Below are positions 56,298-63,638 of a stretch of DNA of 64,000 nucleotides, piece by piece. A model generated the notes under the pieces. The model did not search any database. It saw only the letters and a program-made list of their open reading frames with translations, and was not told the origin of the DNA. Origin of the DNA: Nocardioides piscis (GTDB taxonomy: Bacteria > Actinomycetota > Actinomycetes > Propionibacteriales > Nocardioidaceae). The stretch lies in contig NZ_CP049866.1 of the NCBI RefSeq assembly GCF_011300215.1, positions 1 to 64,000 on the forward strand, written 5' to 3'. How positions within the stretch are numbered: the first letter of the stretch is position 1; every line of letters starts with the position of its first letter. Made by a program: the position numbers and the translations under genes.

Positions 56298-57712
56298 GCC
56301 ACCCAGGCCGGGAGCTCGATCCCGGCATTCTGCAGGGACAACTCCGCCAGACGGCGACTTGGCGTCACGGTCCGGACATCGTTCTCGGTGAAGTCTTCGT
56401 ACAGAGTCTTGAGCCTGTTTCGGTTCACGCGAATCTGATATCGCCACTTGCCGCCTTCGGCGCTCGACCAGTGCAATGCGGGGTCAAAGTAGATGAGTCC
56501 AAGGTCCACAGCGTCGAGGAAGCGCGCAAACGACGTACCAACCCCAAGACCTACCCGGGGGCCGTATGTGAAGCCATCTTGCGCGGTACCTGACCTGATC
56601 ACATAAGCCGCCAAAGCGTGCTTCGCGGTCCACTTGGTGAGGAGCTTGGCTTTCGACCAAGTCATCCCGACCTCACCGGTTACGTTGTGCACCAGATGGA
56701 TCGCCAACTGATCGACCATGAGGTGCGTCGTCGCGCGGCCCCCCGGGCGACGTACGGCCGTATGAGCACCGGTGTAGTCGTAGCGGTCTTTCGCGGGAGA
56801 GAAGTAGCCGAAGTTTCCCTTGAGCATGAAGTCTTCAATGCCACGGTCAATGAGGTACCCGCCTGTCGGGCCGGGAGTCATTAGTGTGATTTTGGAGCTC
56901 GTGTGCGACTTGAGTTCCCATCCTTGAAAATCGGGTTCGGACAACGCGTTGGGCTTCACCCCAAACACGGTTTCAAGCGTCGTGCCGCCAGAGTTCTGGT
57001 CGGCCCGTGGAACGACCACACCGTTGCGGATGCTGCAACCCCTGATCGGGCTCATGCGATGGACGCCGTGGAGTTCAGCGAGCATGGACTTACTGGAAAT
57101 TGTGATCGCTTGTGGAGCGATTGACCAGCGAGCGAAGGGGTGGGGGGCAAGTCCTGCAGTCAGCTCCTGTGCAGCCGGCGAGCTGGGCGGTAGAACGAGT
57201 CCGTAGACCTTCGTCCCTGCCACTCCCAAAAGCATCAGTCGGTCGGGCGAGAACACCTTGCCGGGCCGATGCGACAGCAACGATCGTGGAGCATCTTGTG
57301 CTCCCTGCAGGAATCCCGATAGTCGCGTCTCCGGGTACTGCGGGTAATGGATCAAGTTGGTCCTAGGGGCTGGCGAGGCGCCCCCGGGTGTGAGCCATGC
57401 GAGATCGATTGGCGCCCGGTAGATGACCTCTTCTTCACCGGTTCGCTCGGACGTGGAGATCCAGCTCGTGAACTCGCCCATTGGCAGTTCGACGTCGTTG
57501 ATGTCGTCTTGGAGGTAGATCTGGTTCTTCGAGTTGTTGTTGGGTGCCAGCTTCTTAACCATGACGTGCTCGACGCCGAGCTCCCAAAAACGCTTCTGTA
57601 TCTCTATGCGGCCGAGACCCCTAAGCCAGTCGTCGTACGCCACGTCCCGATCCGCTCGCTTCACGCCCGTCAGGGTTCCAGAAGTTGAGCAACGATTGGG
57701 CAGAACAGCCAA
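56294..57712 (-). CDS. MvaI/BcnI-type restriction endonuclease
   Basis: A 472-residue type II restriction endonuclease of the MvaI/BcnI family (PF15515 type). The family core is SGGTTLETVFGVKPNALSEP, DFQGWELKSHTSSKITLM and TPGPTGGYLIDRG, whose SEPDF...WELK contains the PD-(D/E)XK catalytic residues (Asp261, Glu266, Lys268). MvaI and BcnI cut CCWGG and CCSGG respectively, so a related site is likely. The 240-residue N-terminal part (TSWISTSERTGEEEVIYRAP) is larger than the classical enzymes and may help recognition. The convergent methyltransferase supplies protection. Confidence 0.9.
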   Translation of the reverse strand: MAVLPNRCSTSGTLTGVKRADRDVAYDDWLRGLGRIEIQKRFWELGVEHVMVKKLAPNNNSKNQIYLQDDINDVELPMGEFTSWISTSERTGEEEVIYRAPIDLAWLTPGGASPAPRTNLIHYPQYPETRLSGFLQGAQDAPRSLLSHRPGKVFSPDRLMLLGVAGTKVYGLVLPPSSPAAQELTAGLAPHPFARWSIAPQAITISSKSMLAELHGVHRMSPIRGCSIRNGVVVPRADQNSGGTTLETVFGVKPNALSEPDFQGWELKSHTSSKITLMTPGPTGGYLIDRGIEDFMLKGNFGYFSPAKDRYDYTGAHTAVRRPGGRATTHLMVDQLAIHLVHNVTGEVGMTWSKAKLLTKWTAKHALAAYVIRSGTAQDGFTYGPRVGLGVGTSFARFLDAVDLGLIYFDPALHWSSAEGGKWRYQIRVNRNRLKTLYEDFTENDVRTVTPSRRLAELSLQNAGIELPAWVA

Positions 57713-57783
57713 GTCGGGTGCCTGTTGATGAACTCGACGAACTTTTACGGCCCCTGTCGAGCCGATCCGGCACGCGATGCGGG

Positions 57784-58215
57784 CTAAGCAACGCGAGCGT
57801 TGCTCCGTTTTAGCACCTTCTTCTTCGGCAACGGCTTCTTGACCGGCTTGGCGAGCCGCCCCACCAAGTCGTCGACTAGGTCGAGGTCGTCTTGGTCGAG
57901 GGTGCCAAGCACGGCCGCGATCTTCTGAGCCTGTGCCGACGCCTGCGCCTCAGACTGGACCCCGTACCAGTCAGCGGCGATCATTCGGGCAACCTGATCC
58001 TCTGTCGTGCTGAACAGTGCCGCGATGCCCGGGATGGCCTCGGGCGTGGGCGGGCCGACGCGCGAGCCTGCGGGCTCCCAAGCGCCATGGCGAACGAGGT
58101 TCCGCCACCACGCGTGCGAACGCGCACCCTCGCAGTCGACCTGCATGCGCACGTAGTCGTCACCTGTGCGCCGCGCAACGTCCCGCGCTGCGTCCTGGAA
58201 GGGTGTTGTGCTCAT
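57784..58215 (-). CDS. Probable immunity repressor (helix-turn-helix)
   Basis: A 143-residue protein with an actinophage-style DNA-binding part: YVRMQVDCEGARSHAWWRNL, then PPTPEAIPGIAALFSTTEDQ followed by VARMIAADWYGV, which resembles the 'PETIRGIARALGVTE' segment of actinophage repressors. The C-terminus is basic (KPVKKPLPKKKVLKRSN). It is expressed from an apparently leaderless promoter, a habit of phage repressors. It would keep the island silent and give immunity. The family match is weak, so the role is inferred. Confidence 0.6.
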   Translation of the reverse strand: MSTTPFQDAARDVARRTGDDYVRMQVDCEGARSHAWWRNLVRHGAWEPAGSRVGPPTPEAIPGIAALFSTTEDQVARMIAADWYGVQSEAQASAQAQKIAAVLGTLDQDDLDLVDDLVGRLAKPVKKPLPKKKVLKRSNARVA

Positions 58216-58221
58216 AATCTG

Positions 58222-58250
58222 ATGCTACCGAAAGTTTCGTGAGTGCACAA
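58222..58250 (-). promoter_or_regulatory. Leaderless promoter of the repressor gene
   Basis: Minus-strand -35 TTGTGC (58250-58245) and -10 TAGCAT (58227-58222) are separated by 17 bases, and the -10 box ends seven bases before the ATG, so transcription would start at or near the A of ATG. This is the arrangement of leaderless phage repressors. Confidence 0.5.
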
Positions 58251-58481
58251 GATACTTTGCTGGAAACACTCCGTCGGGCCACTCAGGTGTCTTTTGGTGA
58301 ACTAGACCAACTGGTCAGGGAACCAAGCGCGCCACAGCGGGATCATCGCGTCTGGGTTCCACGGGACGCCTCGGATCGTCGTGCGGCAGGTAGTTCGCTA
58401 CATATCCGTCCCTTCAGAGCACCGTCCCTCCGGCAAGGGGTGTACACGGAACGCCTTGCTGCGTACGTTCGCGCTCAATAG
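58239..58481 (+). CDS. Doubtful small ORF beside the repressor promoter
   Basis: The 80-residue frame begins at a GTG (MSAQDTLLETLRRATQVSFG) inside the repressor promoter and lacks an SD sequence. Codon use is mixed, and no family is seen. It may be an antirepressor-like gene or non-coding operator DNA. A TTGGT...ACCAA inverted repeat at 58294-58310 is inside it, better explained as a regulatory site. I give it low weight. Confidence 0.28.
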   Translation: MSAQDTLLETLRRATQVSFGELDQLVREPSAPQRDHRVWVPRDASDRRAAGSSLHIRPFRAPSLRQGVYTERLAAYVRAQ

Positions 58482-58511
58482 TTGTTTCTACAACGAAATG
58501 AGGCGAATGTA

Positions 58512-58748
58512 ATGAAGGTCATCGACACCAAGATCGCTCGCAGCACCGGCTCACCCGTGACCGTGCTGGACGCTGAGGGATGGCAGGAACTGCCCGAGCC
58601 GGGATTCCGCTGGGTTGTCAGGTGTGACGAACACCTGTTTGAGGCGTGGTTGGAGAACAGGCGCGAGGCACACGCCATCGCTGCAGAGCCTGAAGACTGG
58701 TGCACCGGCTGCGCGAACGACCAGTGGGAGTACGTCGAGGACGAATAG
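58512..58748 (+). CDS. Conserved small hypothetical protein
   Basis: A 78-residue protein starting MKVIDTKIARSTGSPVTVLD with SD GAGG about ten bases upstream. The end is acidic (EPEDWCTGCANDQWEYVEDE) with a CTGC motif that might bind metal. WVVRCDEHLFEAWLENRREA is conserved in small actinobacterial proteins of unknown role. It is followed by a strong terminator and is probably accessory cargo. Confidence 0.7.
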   Translation: MKVIDTKIARSTGSPVTVLDAEGWQELPEPGFRWVVRCDEHLFEAWLENRREAHAIAAEPEDWCTGCANDQWEYVEDE

Positions 58749-58802
58749 TTCGGAGTGCCTATGGTCGGCCGCATGCGACGGTGCGTATCGTGGCGAACGC
58801 GA

Positions 58803-58852
58803 AGGCCCGCGACCTTCAGGGTGTTGGTAGCACTCTGAATCGTCGCGGGCCT
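58803..58852 (+). terminator. Strong rho-independent terminator
   Basis: AGGCCCGCGAC (58803-58813) pairs with GTCGCGGGCCT (58842-58852); an inner TTCAGGGTG/CACTCTGAA stem extends it. A GCTTGTTTT tail follows. It ends the plus-strand gene at 58512. Confidence 0.85.
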
Positions 58853-58875
58853 CGCTGCTTGTTTTCAGGGCCTCA

Positions 58876-59046
58876 TCAGGTGAGGTCGTCAATCACCGCC
58901 CCTGCAGCTTGCTCCTTGAGAAGGTTGGCGCAGTGCAGCGCTGACGCCTTCGACTGGTAGTTCTCAGTGTGCCCCAGGGTCTCGCCGTTGCGGGCGACGA
59001 ACGAGACGTAGAACTCGGTCCCACTGCGGCGGATCTTGAATTTCAT
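58876..59046 (-). CDS. DUF1508 (YegP-like) small protein
   Basis: A 56-residue protein beginning MKFKIRRSGTEFYVSFVARN and continuing GETLGHTENYQSKASALHCA, one complete YegP/DUF1508 repeat. SD GAGGAG is eight bases before the ATG. YegP-like proteins are small beta-alpha units of unknown function, often single or double copies in phages. It is on the minus strand, opposite to the head genes, near attR. It was missed by length cut-offs but the domain is clear. Confidence 0.8.
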   Translation of the reverse strand: MKFKIRRSGTEFYVSFVARNGETLGHTENYQSKASALHCANLLKEQAAGAVIDDLT

Positions 59047-59267
59047 CCTTGTTACTCCTCTAGATCAGGCGCGGCTCTCGGACGAGAACCCTCAACGCCT
59101 ACCTAAGAGTCTGAGCAGTGCAGGGCCAGAATCAGATGCGACACGCCCGAACACGGTCACGTTCGTCGCGCTGCGTGTGGGGGATGATGGTCGGTTTGCG
59201 CCACTCCCTTCCCATGCGTCTCAATAGCCCCAACGTCCGTGGCTGCAGGTGACCTTAGGTGTACACA

Positions 59268-59275
59268 GACGAACG
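59268..59275. other. attR core GACGAACG
   Basis: Second copy of the eight-base core. Between 59047 and 59267 no gene is seen; this 220-base arm would face the integrase start in the circular form and may hold the int promoter. Confidence 0.85.
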
Positions 59276-59696
59276 GCTGGGAGATGTCGATGCGCCGTCC
59301 GCTCGACTTCAGCATCCGCTCGATCAGCTCGTCCACCTGGGCGCTCGACAGCATCAGGTTGGTGAGCTCGTGTCGTCCGCGTCGCGCGACGAAGACCCGC
59401 TCGGGAGCGTTGATCCAGATCTCCTCGACCTCAGGGTCGTCGAGGAACGGCTGCAGCGGTCCGAAGCCGGAGACGCGGGCGATCAGCTCGCCGACGGTCG
59501 CGCCCGGATCGGTGACGGGAGCCACGGCACCGGTGAGGCTGCGTTCGTCGTGTCGGCGTACGACGTCCTCTGCGATGCGGCGCACGATGACGGCGTCGCG
59601 CTGAGGGTCGACGCCTTCTGCGCGGACCTGCTCGCGCACGAGTGCGTCGAGGTCATCCAGCAGATCGGCATGACTGTCCGGACGCGTCAGCGTCAT
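59268..59696 (-). pseudogene. cpaF: CpaF/TadA pilus ATPase, N-terminal part, split by the island
   Basis: The first 143 codons of the pilus ATPase: MTLTRPDSHADLLDDLDALV, then VGELIARVSGFGPLQPFLDD (typical CpaF N-terminal domain), EEIWINAPERVFVARRGRHE and MLKSSGRRIDISQPFV, which stops at the junction. Past attR the frame runs 37 codons into island DNA to a stop at 59157. A short N-terminal protein is probably made and is inert. With the other part it gives 417 residues. The Tad operon starts here and reads leftwards; its promoter is upstream of 59696. Confidence 0.93.
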
Positions 59697-60220
59697 GTGT
59701 AGTCCCCTGTCCCGAGATGGTGCTACGCGCACAGAGGCTAGTTGCGAGAAAGCATCGTGACCACGGGCAAGTCAGGGGTTGTGGACAAAGTTTTGCCAAG
59801 CACGCCTCATTCACATCACCCGCCACAGTGGATTCTGCAGCTGCTCATTGCTGGAGGCCCGATTCTCTTGAACATTCAATTTGCCTGCGCGTGCAGCATG
59901 AGTGCCGTCGGCCGTCCACACCAATTCAGACCAGGCCTTGCTCACCCCGCGCGACGCTCTTACTTTCGCTCGCAATCGAGTGGCCGCACAACCTCACATC
60001 CAGGGTGTTCAACGCGTGCAGCTCTTTCCACCAGCTCAGTAGGTCCATGCGTCGCTGCCTCATTGTGGACTCGGTGTCACTGGGTGACACCAAAGCTTCA
60101 GTCAACGGCGGCCGCGACGGGCCCAACGTCCCCGCCATTGCGAAATCCCGTTGCCACGACGAGACCCGGATCACAGGGGTCCGGGGGTGTATCCCCCGGC
60201 GCATCGGGCACCGGAAGGAC
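59697..60220. other. Divergent promoter region of cpaF and csbD-like gene
   Basis: There is no supported gene in 524 bases. It contains an AT-richer stretch (59865-59890), and a perfect seven-base hairpin CCGGGGG-TGTAT-CCCCCGG at 60181-60199 just before the CsbD gene, which may be a regulatory or promoter element. Confidence 0.5.
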
Positions 60221-60751
60221 ATGACCAACGACAAAGCATCGCAAGCCCGTGAGGGAATGCTCGACAGCGTCGCGGGGAAGGCCAAGGAGTTCGCCGGCGC
60301 CTTGACCGGCAAGGACGAGCTCGTCGAGGAGGGACAGCTCCAGCAGGCCGAGGCCAGCAAGCGCAAGGAGGCAGTCGCCGACGAAGCCGTCGCCGACGCC
60401 AAGCGCGAGGAGGCCTCGCAGGAGATCCGCGAGACCAACCTCGAAGCCGCTCAGCGCAAGAGTGCAGCCGGGGCCCAGGCGCAGCGTGAGGAGTCCGCGA
60501 TCGAGCGTGAGCGCGCCACCGAGGCCGCTGCCGCCGAGCGCGACGCCGAGCGGGTCGAGCAGGCAGGCCGCCAGCAGGCCGAGGCAAAGGCGGACGCCCT
60601 CGCCGAGTCCCGCCTGAGTGAAGCCGCCGACCTCGCCGAGGACGCCACCGACACCGAGAAGGAGGCAGCCGCCGAGAAGATCCGTCTCGAGCGTGAGGCC
60701 GCCGCCGCCGAGAAGCAGGCCGCCCAGCTGCGCGCCCAGACCGAGAAGTGA
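60221..60751 (+). CDS. CsbD-like stress protein with long Ala/Glu/Arg helix
   Basis: The first 50 residues (QAREGMLDSVAGKAKEFAGA, LTGKDELVEEGQLQQAEASK) are a CsbD domain of a general-stress protein; the following 120 residues are a long charged helix of Ala, Glu, Arg and Gln (REESAIERERATEAAAAERD). SD GGAAGGA lies before ATG 60221. Length 176 residues. It forms a unit with the similar Lys/Ala-rich gene downstream, and both may bind polyanions or aid osmotic tolerance. Function unproven. Confidence 0.85.
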   Translation: MTNDKASQAREGMLDSVAGKAKEFAGALTGKDELVEEGQLQQAEASKRKEAVADEAVADAKREEASQEIRETNLEAAQRKSAAGAQAQREESAIERERATEAAAAERDAERVEQAGRQQAEAKADALAESRLSEAADLAEDATDTEKEAAAEKIRLEREAAAAEKQAAQLRAQTEK

Positions 60752-60759
60752 GGAACACG

Positions 60760-61407
60760 ATGATCAACACCCTGATCGCCCTGCCCTACGAGCTCGCCCG
60801 CCTCCCCCTGACAGTGGTCGACAAGACCATCGCCGCCCGGATGGACGAGACCTCCGCTCCCCGCGTCACCTTCGACCGGGCGGTCGGCTCGGCCGACAAG
60901 CTCGCTGGTGTGCTCCTGAGCAACCGCGACCTCGCCCAGCGTGGCGCGAAGCGCCTCGAGCGCTCGGACAAGCTGATGACGGCGGCCCGCCTCGAGCAGG
61001 AGGCCGAGGTCCGTCGGACCAAGGCGTCGCAGAAGCTCGAGTCCGGCCGCGACGAGGCCGCCCGCAAGCGCCAGCAGGCCAAGGACAAGGCGGCTGCCGG
61101 GCTCGTCGAGGCCGACGCAGCCGAGGCCCGCGCCAAGCAGGAGGCCAAGGCCAAGGCCACCCGCACTGCCGCCGCCAAGAAGGCCGCCGCCAACAAGCGG
61201 GCCGCCAAGAAGACCGCCACGGCCGAGCAGCGCAAGGCCACCGTTGCCTCCGCCGCGGACACCAAGAAGAAGGCGGCCCAGCGCTCGGCGAAGGCCGAGC
61301 TCGACGACGCTCGCGAGACCAAGAAGGCTGCTGCCGAGGCTCGCGCCGACGCCGAGCGCCTCAGCGACCTCACCGAGGCCAAGAAGCAGGAGCGCAAGCA
61401 GGACTGA
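60760..61407 (+). CDS. Lys/Ala-rich coiled-coil hypothetical protein
   Basis: A 215-residue protein. The N-terminus (INTLIALPYELARLPLTVVD) is amphipathic; from residue 80 on it is almost wholly Ala, Lys, Glu and Arg (AKATRTAAAKKAAANKRAAK), like histone H1-type or phasin-like tails. It follows the CsbD gene by eight bases and both probably share one transcript. Such tails bind DNA or polyphosphate non-specifically. No domain is recognised. Confidence 0.75.
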   Translation: MINTLIALPYELARLPLTVVDKTIAARMDETSAPRVTFDRAVGSADKLAGVLLSNRDLAQRGAKRLERSDKLMTAARLEQEAEVRRTKASQKLESGRDEAARKRQQAKDKAAAGLVEADAAEARAKQEAKAKATRTAAAKKAAANKRAAKKTATAEQRKATVASAADTKKKAAQRSAKAELDDARETKKAAAEARADAERLSDLTEAKKQERKQD

Positions 61408-61528
61408 GTCCTCCACCAGCTCGATTGCTGCCCCCGCCCGCCGACGACCTCGGCGGGCGGGGGCAGCTTCGTTGGCGGGTGACGGGCGCCAGATGTCACA
61501 CTCCCGGCCGCTGTCTCGTCCATGAAGC

Positions 61529-61978
61529 ATGAACCTCTCACTCGCACGAGGCATCGCCGCGGCGCTGGCAGCGTCCGCCGCCTGTGTCGGCTTCTGGGCC
61601 CTGGCCCGGCCCCACTCCTTCTTCACCACGTTCCCCGGGCTGGGGCAGGCGTGGGTGTCTCCCCTGGGTCCCTTCAACGAGCACCTCGTCCGGGACGTGG
61701 GCGGGTTGTACGTCGCCCTGCTGGTCTTGTCCTGCTGGGCCGCCCGCAGCGGCGAGGTGGGTGCGCTCCGGGCGCTCGGCCTGGCCTGGCTGGCCTTCGG
61801 CCTGCCACATCTCGCGTTCCATGCCACGCACCGCCATGGGTTCTCCGCGGTCGAGTGGTCGGCGAGCCTGACCCCGCTCGCTCTCGCCGCGCTCGGTGCC
61901 GCGATGCTGGTGCTGCTTCGGGGCGACGCCACGGCGCCGGCCGGCCGCCCGGTCCCGAAGGTGGAGGAGAGCCGATGA
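61529..61978 (+). CDS. Small four-helix membrane protein
   Basis: A 149-residue membrane protein (GIAAALAASAACVGFWALA, VGGLYVALLVLSCWAA, LGLAWLAFGLPHLAFHATH, LTPLALAALGAAMLVLL). It resembles the DUF4345-like membrane proteins that are found beside ECF41 genes. Its stop overlaps the next gene start (ATGA). Function unknown; probably regulated by the sigma factor downstream. Confidence 0.82.
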   Translation: MNLSLARGIAAALAASAACVGFWALARPHSFFTTFPGLGQAWVSPLGPFNEHLVRDVGGLYVALLVLSCWAARSGEVGALRALGLAWLAFGLPHLAFHATHRHGFSAVEWSASLTPLALAALGAAMLVLLRGDATAPAGRPVPKVEESR

Positions 61979-62712
61979 CCACGATCGCAGTCGCAGGCGG
62001 CACCGGCCTGGTCGGGCGCCTGGTGGTCGAGGGTGTGCGCCGCTCGGGCGCCGAGGCGGTCGTCATCGCCCGCTCGGCGGGGGTCGACCTCTCCATCGGC
62101 AAGGGTCTCGACCGGGCCCTCGAGGGCGCTGACGCGGTGATCGACGTGACCAACATCGTCACGCAGAACCGGCGCCGAGCCACCGAGTTCTTCGAGGCAT
62201 CGACCCGCAACCTGCTCGATGCTGAGGTCCGCCAGGGCGTCGGACACCACGTGGTGCTGTCCATCGTCGGCATCGACCGCGTGGGCTTCGGCTACTACCG
62301 GGCAAAGCTGGCCCAGGAGGACCTCGTCCGTGAGGGCCGCGTCGCGTGGACCATCCTGCGGGCGACGCAGTTCCACGAGTTCGCCGCGCAGATGCTGGGT
62401 GGTGGTCCGGTTGCTGCCGTCCCCTCGATGCTGAGCCAGCCGGTCGCCGCCCAGGAGGTCGCCGACGAGGTCGTCCGCCTCGCGACCTCGCCCCCCGCCG
62501 GCATGGCCCCGGAGATCGCCGGGCCCAGGGAGGAGCGGGTCCCGGACATGGTCCGGCGCCTCGCAGCAGCACAGGGTCGTCGGCCGCTCGTGCTCACCCT
62601 GCCCCTGCCGGGGGCCACCGGCCGGGGCATGCGCCAGGGCGCCCTGCTGCCCACCAGTCCCGGGCCTCGTGGGACGCGGACGTTCGGCGAGTGGCTCGAG
62701 GGCGTCCGATGA
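61975..62712 (+). CDS. NAD(P)-binding NmrA/SDR-type oxidoreductase
   Basis: A 245-residue atypical short-chain dehydrogenase: AVAGGTGLVGRLVVEGV holds the Gly-rich nucleotide motif, IGIDRVGFGYYRAKLAQE replaces the usual Tyr-X-X-X-Lys with Tyr and Lys in the same region, and ILRATQFHEFAAQML matches the NmrA-like group. It overlaps the ECF41 gene by an ATGA. In actinobacteria ECF41 sigma factors are typically linked to such oxidoreductases (COE-type proteins), which they control. Confidence 0.88.
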   Translation: MTTIAVAGGTGLVGRLVVEGVRRSGAEAVVIARSAGVDLSIGKGLDRALEGADAVIDVTNIVTQNRRRATEFFEASTRNLLDAEVRQGVGHHVVLSIVGIDRVGFGYYRAKLAQEDLVREGRVAWTILRATQFHEFAAQMLGGGPVAAVPSMLSQPVAAQEVADEVVRLATSPPAGMAPEIAGPREERVPDMVRRLAAAQGRRPLVLTLPLPGATGRGMRQGALLPTSPGPRGTRTFGEWLEGVR

Positions 62713-63638
62713 GCGACGAGGAGCCCGACCAGCTCGTCGGGCAGCCGAAGATGGACGACGAGGCGCTGGCCCTCGCCTTCGAGCGGGTGCGACCGCGGCT
62801 GGTGCGCGTGGCCTATGCCGTCGTCGGCAGCCACGCCGACGCCGAGGACGTCGTGGCCGCGTGCTGGCTGCGGCTGGTGACGGCGCACGCGCGCGAACCC
62901 GTCGTCGACGTCGGCAAGTGGTGCACGGTCGCTGTGGCCCGCGCCTCGATCGACCTGTTGCGCACCGCGCGGAAGCAGCGCGAGGTCTATGTCGGACCGT
63001 GGCTGCCGGAGCCGGTGGTCACCGCGGCCCAGATCGACCTCGCTGACCCCGCCGACCGGGTGACCCTCGACGAGACGGTGAGCTATGCGCTGCTGGTCGT
63101 GCTCGAGACGCTCACGCCCGCCGAGCGGGTGACCTGGGTCCTGCACGAGCTCTTCGGCGTGCCCTTCCCGGAGGTGGCGGACCTGGTCGGTCGCACCCCC
63201 GCGGCCGTCCGCCAGCTCGCGTCCCGGGCCCGCGCCCGCGTGCGTGAGGGCGCGCCGCGCTTCGAGGTCGACCCGGTCGAGCACCACGAGGTGTTCAGCC
63301 GGTTCGTCACCGCCGCTGCCGGCGGAGACCTCGCGGCGCTGGTCGCCACCCTCGACCCGGACGTCGTCGCCACCTCGGACGGCGGCGGTCAGGTCAGCGC
63401 TGCCACCAGACCGGTCAAGGGCGCGGACCGCGTCGCCCGGTTCCTGCTCGGGATCGCAGACCTCAGTGCGCGCCGGGGCAACGAGGAGTCCAGCCTCGTG
63501 GCGGTCAACGGACTCCCGGCCATCGCCGTCCACGCCGGCGAGCGACTCACGACCCTGGTCGTGCCCACCATCGCCGACGGTCGCGTCGTCCGCGTCGACA
63601 TCATCCGAGCGCCGGCGAAGCTGCACTCCCCCCGCTGA
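62709..63638 (+). CDS. sigJ: ECF41-family sigma factor (SigJ-like) with SnoaL-like C-terminus
   Basis: A 309-residue extracytoplasmic-function sigma factor. Region 2 is FERVRPRLVRVAYAVVGSHA, the ECF41 linker signature WLPEP is present in VGPWLPEPVV, region 4 is ETLTPAERVTWVLHELFGVP and FPEVADLVGRTPAAVRQLAS, and the C-terminal 110 residues are a SnoaL-like domain with DGGG (SDGGGQVSA), a recognised ECF41 motif that regulates activity in place of an anti-sigma factor. It controls the preceding genes by family precedent. The stop overlaps the next convergent gene. Confidence 0.93.
   Translation: MSDEEPDQLVGQPKMDDEALALAFERVRPRLVRVAYAVVGSHADAEDVVAACWLRLVTAHAREPVVDVGKWCTVAVARASIDLLRTARKQREVYVGPWLPEPVVTAAQIDLADPADRVTLDETVSYALLVVLETLTPAERVTWVLHELFGVPFPEVADLVGRTPAAVRQLASRARARVREGAPRFEVDPVEHHEVFSRFVTAAAGGDLAALVATLDPDVVATSDGGGQVSAATRPVKGADRVARFLLGIADLSARRGNEESSLVAVNGLPAIAVHAGERLTTLVVPTIADGRVVRVDIIRAPAKLHSPR

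Larger units (their letters stand above)
43929..59275 (+). mobile_element. Integrated capsid-forming phage satellite-like island (15.3 kb) in cpaF
   Basis: The element lies between two 8-bp copies of GACGAACG and spans 15,339 bp counting one copy. Reading left to right it holds integrase, control region, excisionase, primase-helicase, HNH, terminases, portal-protease-capsid, connector, restriction-modification cargo, repressor and small genes. It is visibly less GC-rich than the flanks and uses rarer codons. It lacks any tail or lysis gene. The gene set and size match capsid-forming phage-inducible chromosomal islands, known in other bacteria, more closely than a decayed prophage, because all ORFs are intact. 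Its activity and helper are not shown by sequence. Confidence 0.88.

Noticed and set aside
44000..59200. CRISPR array in the island
   Set aside because: No regularly spaced repeats were seen anywhere in the window; the 22-bp array at 38.3 kb has no spacers.
59157..59267. Novel gene from the cpaF N-terminus running into the island
   Set aside because: The 37 extra codons are an accident of the junction, with no independent start.
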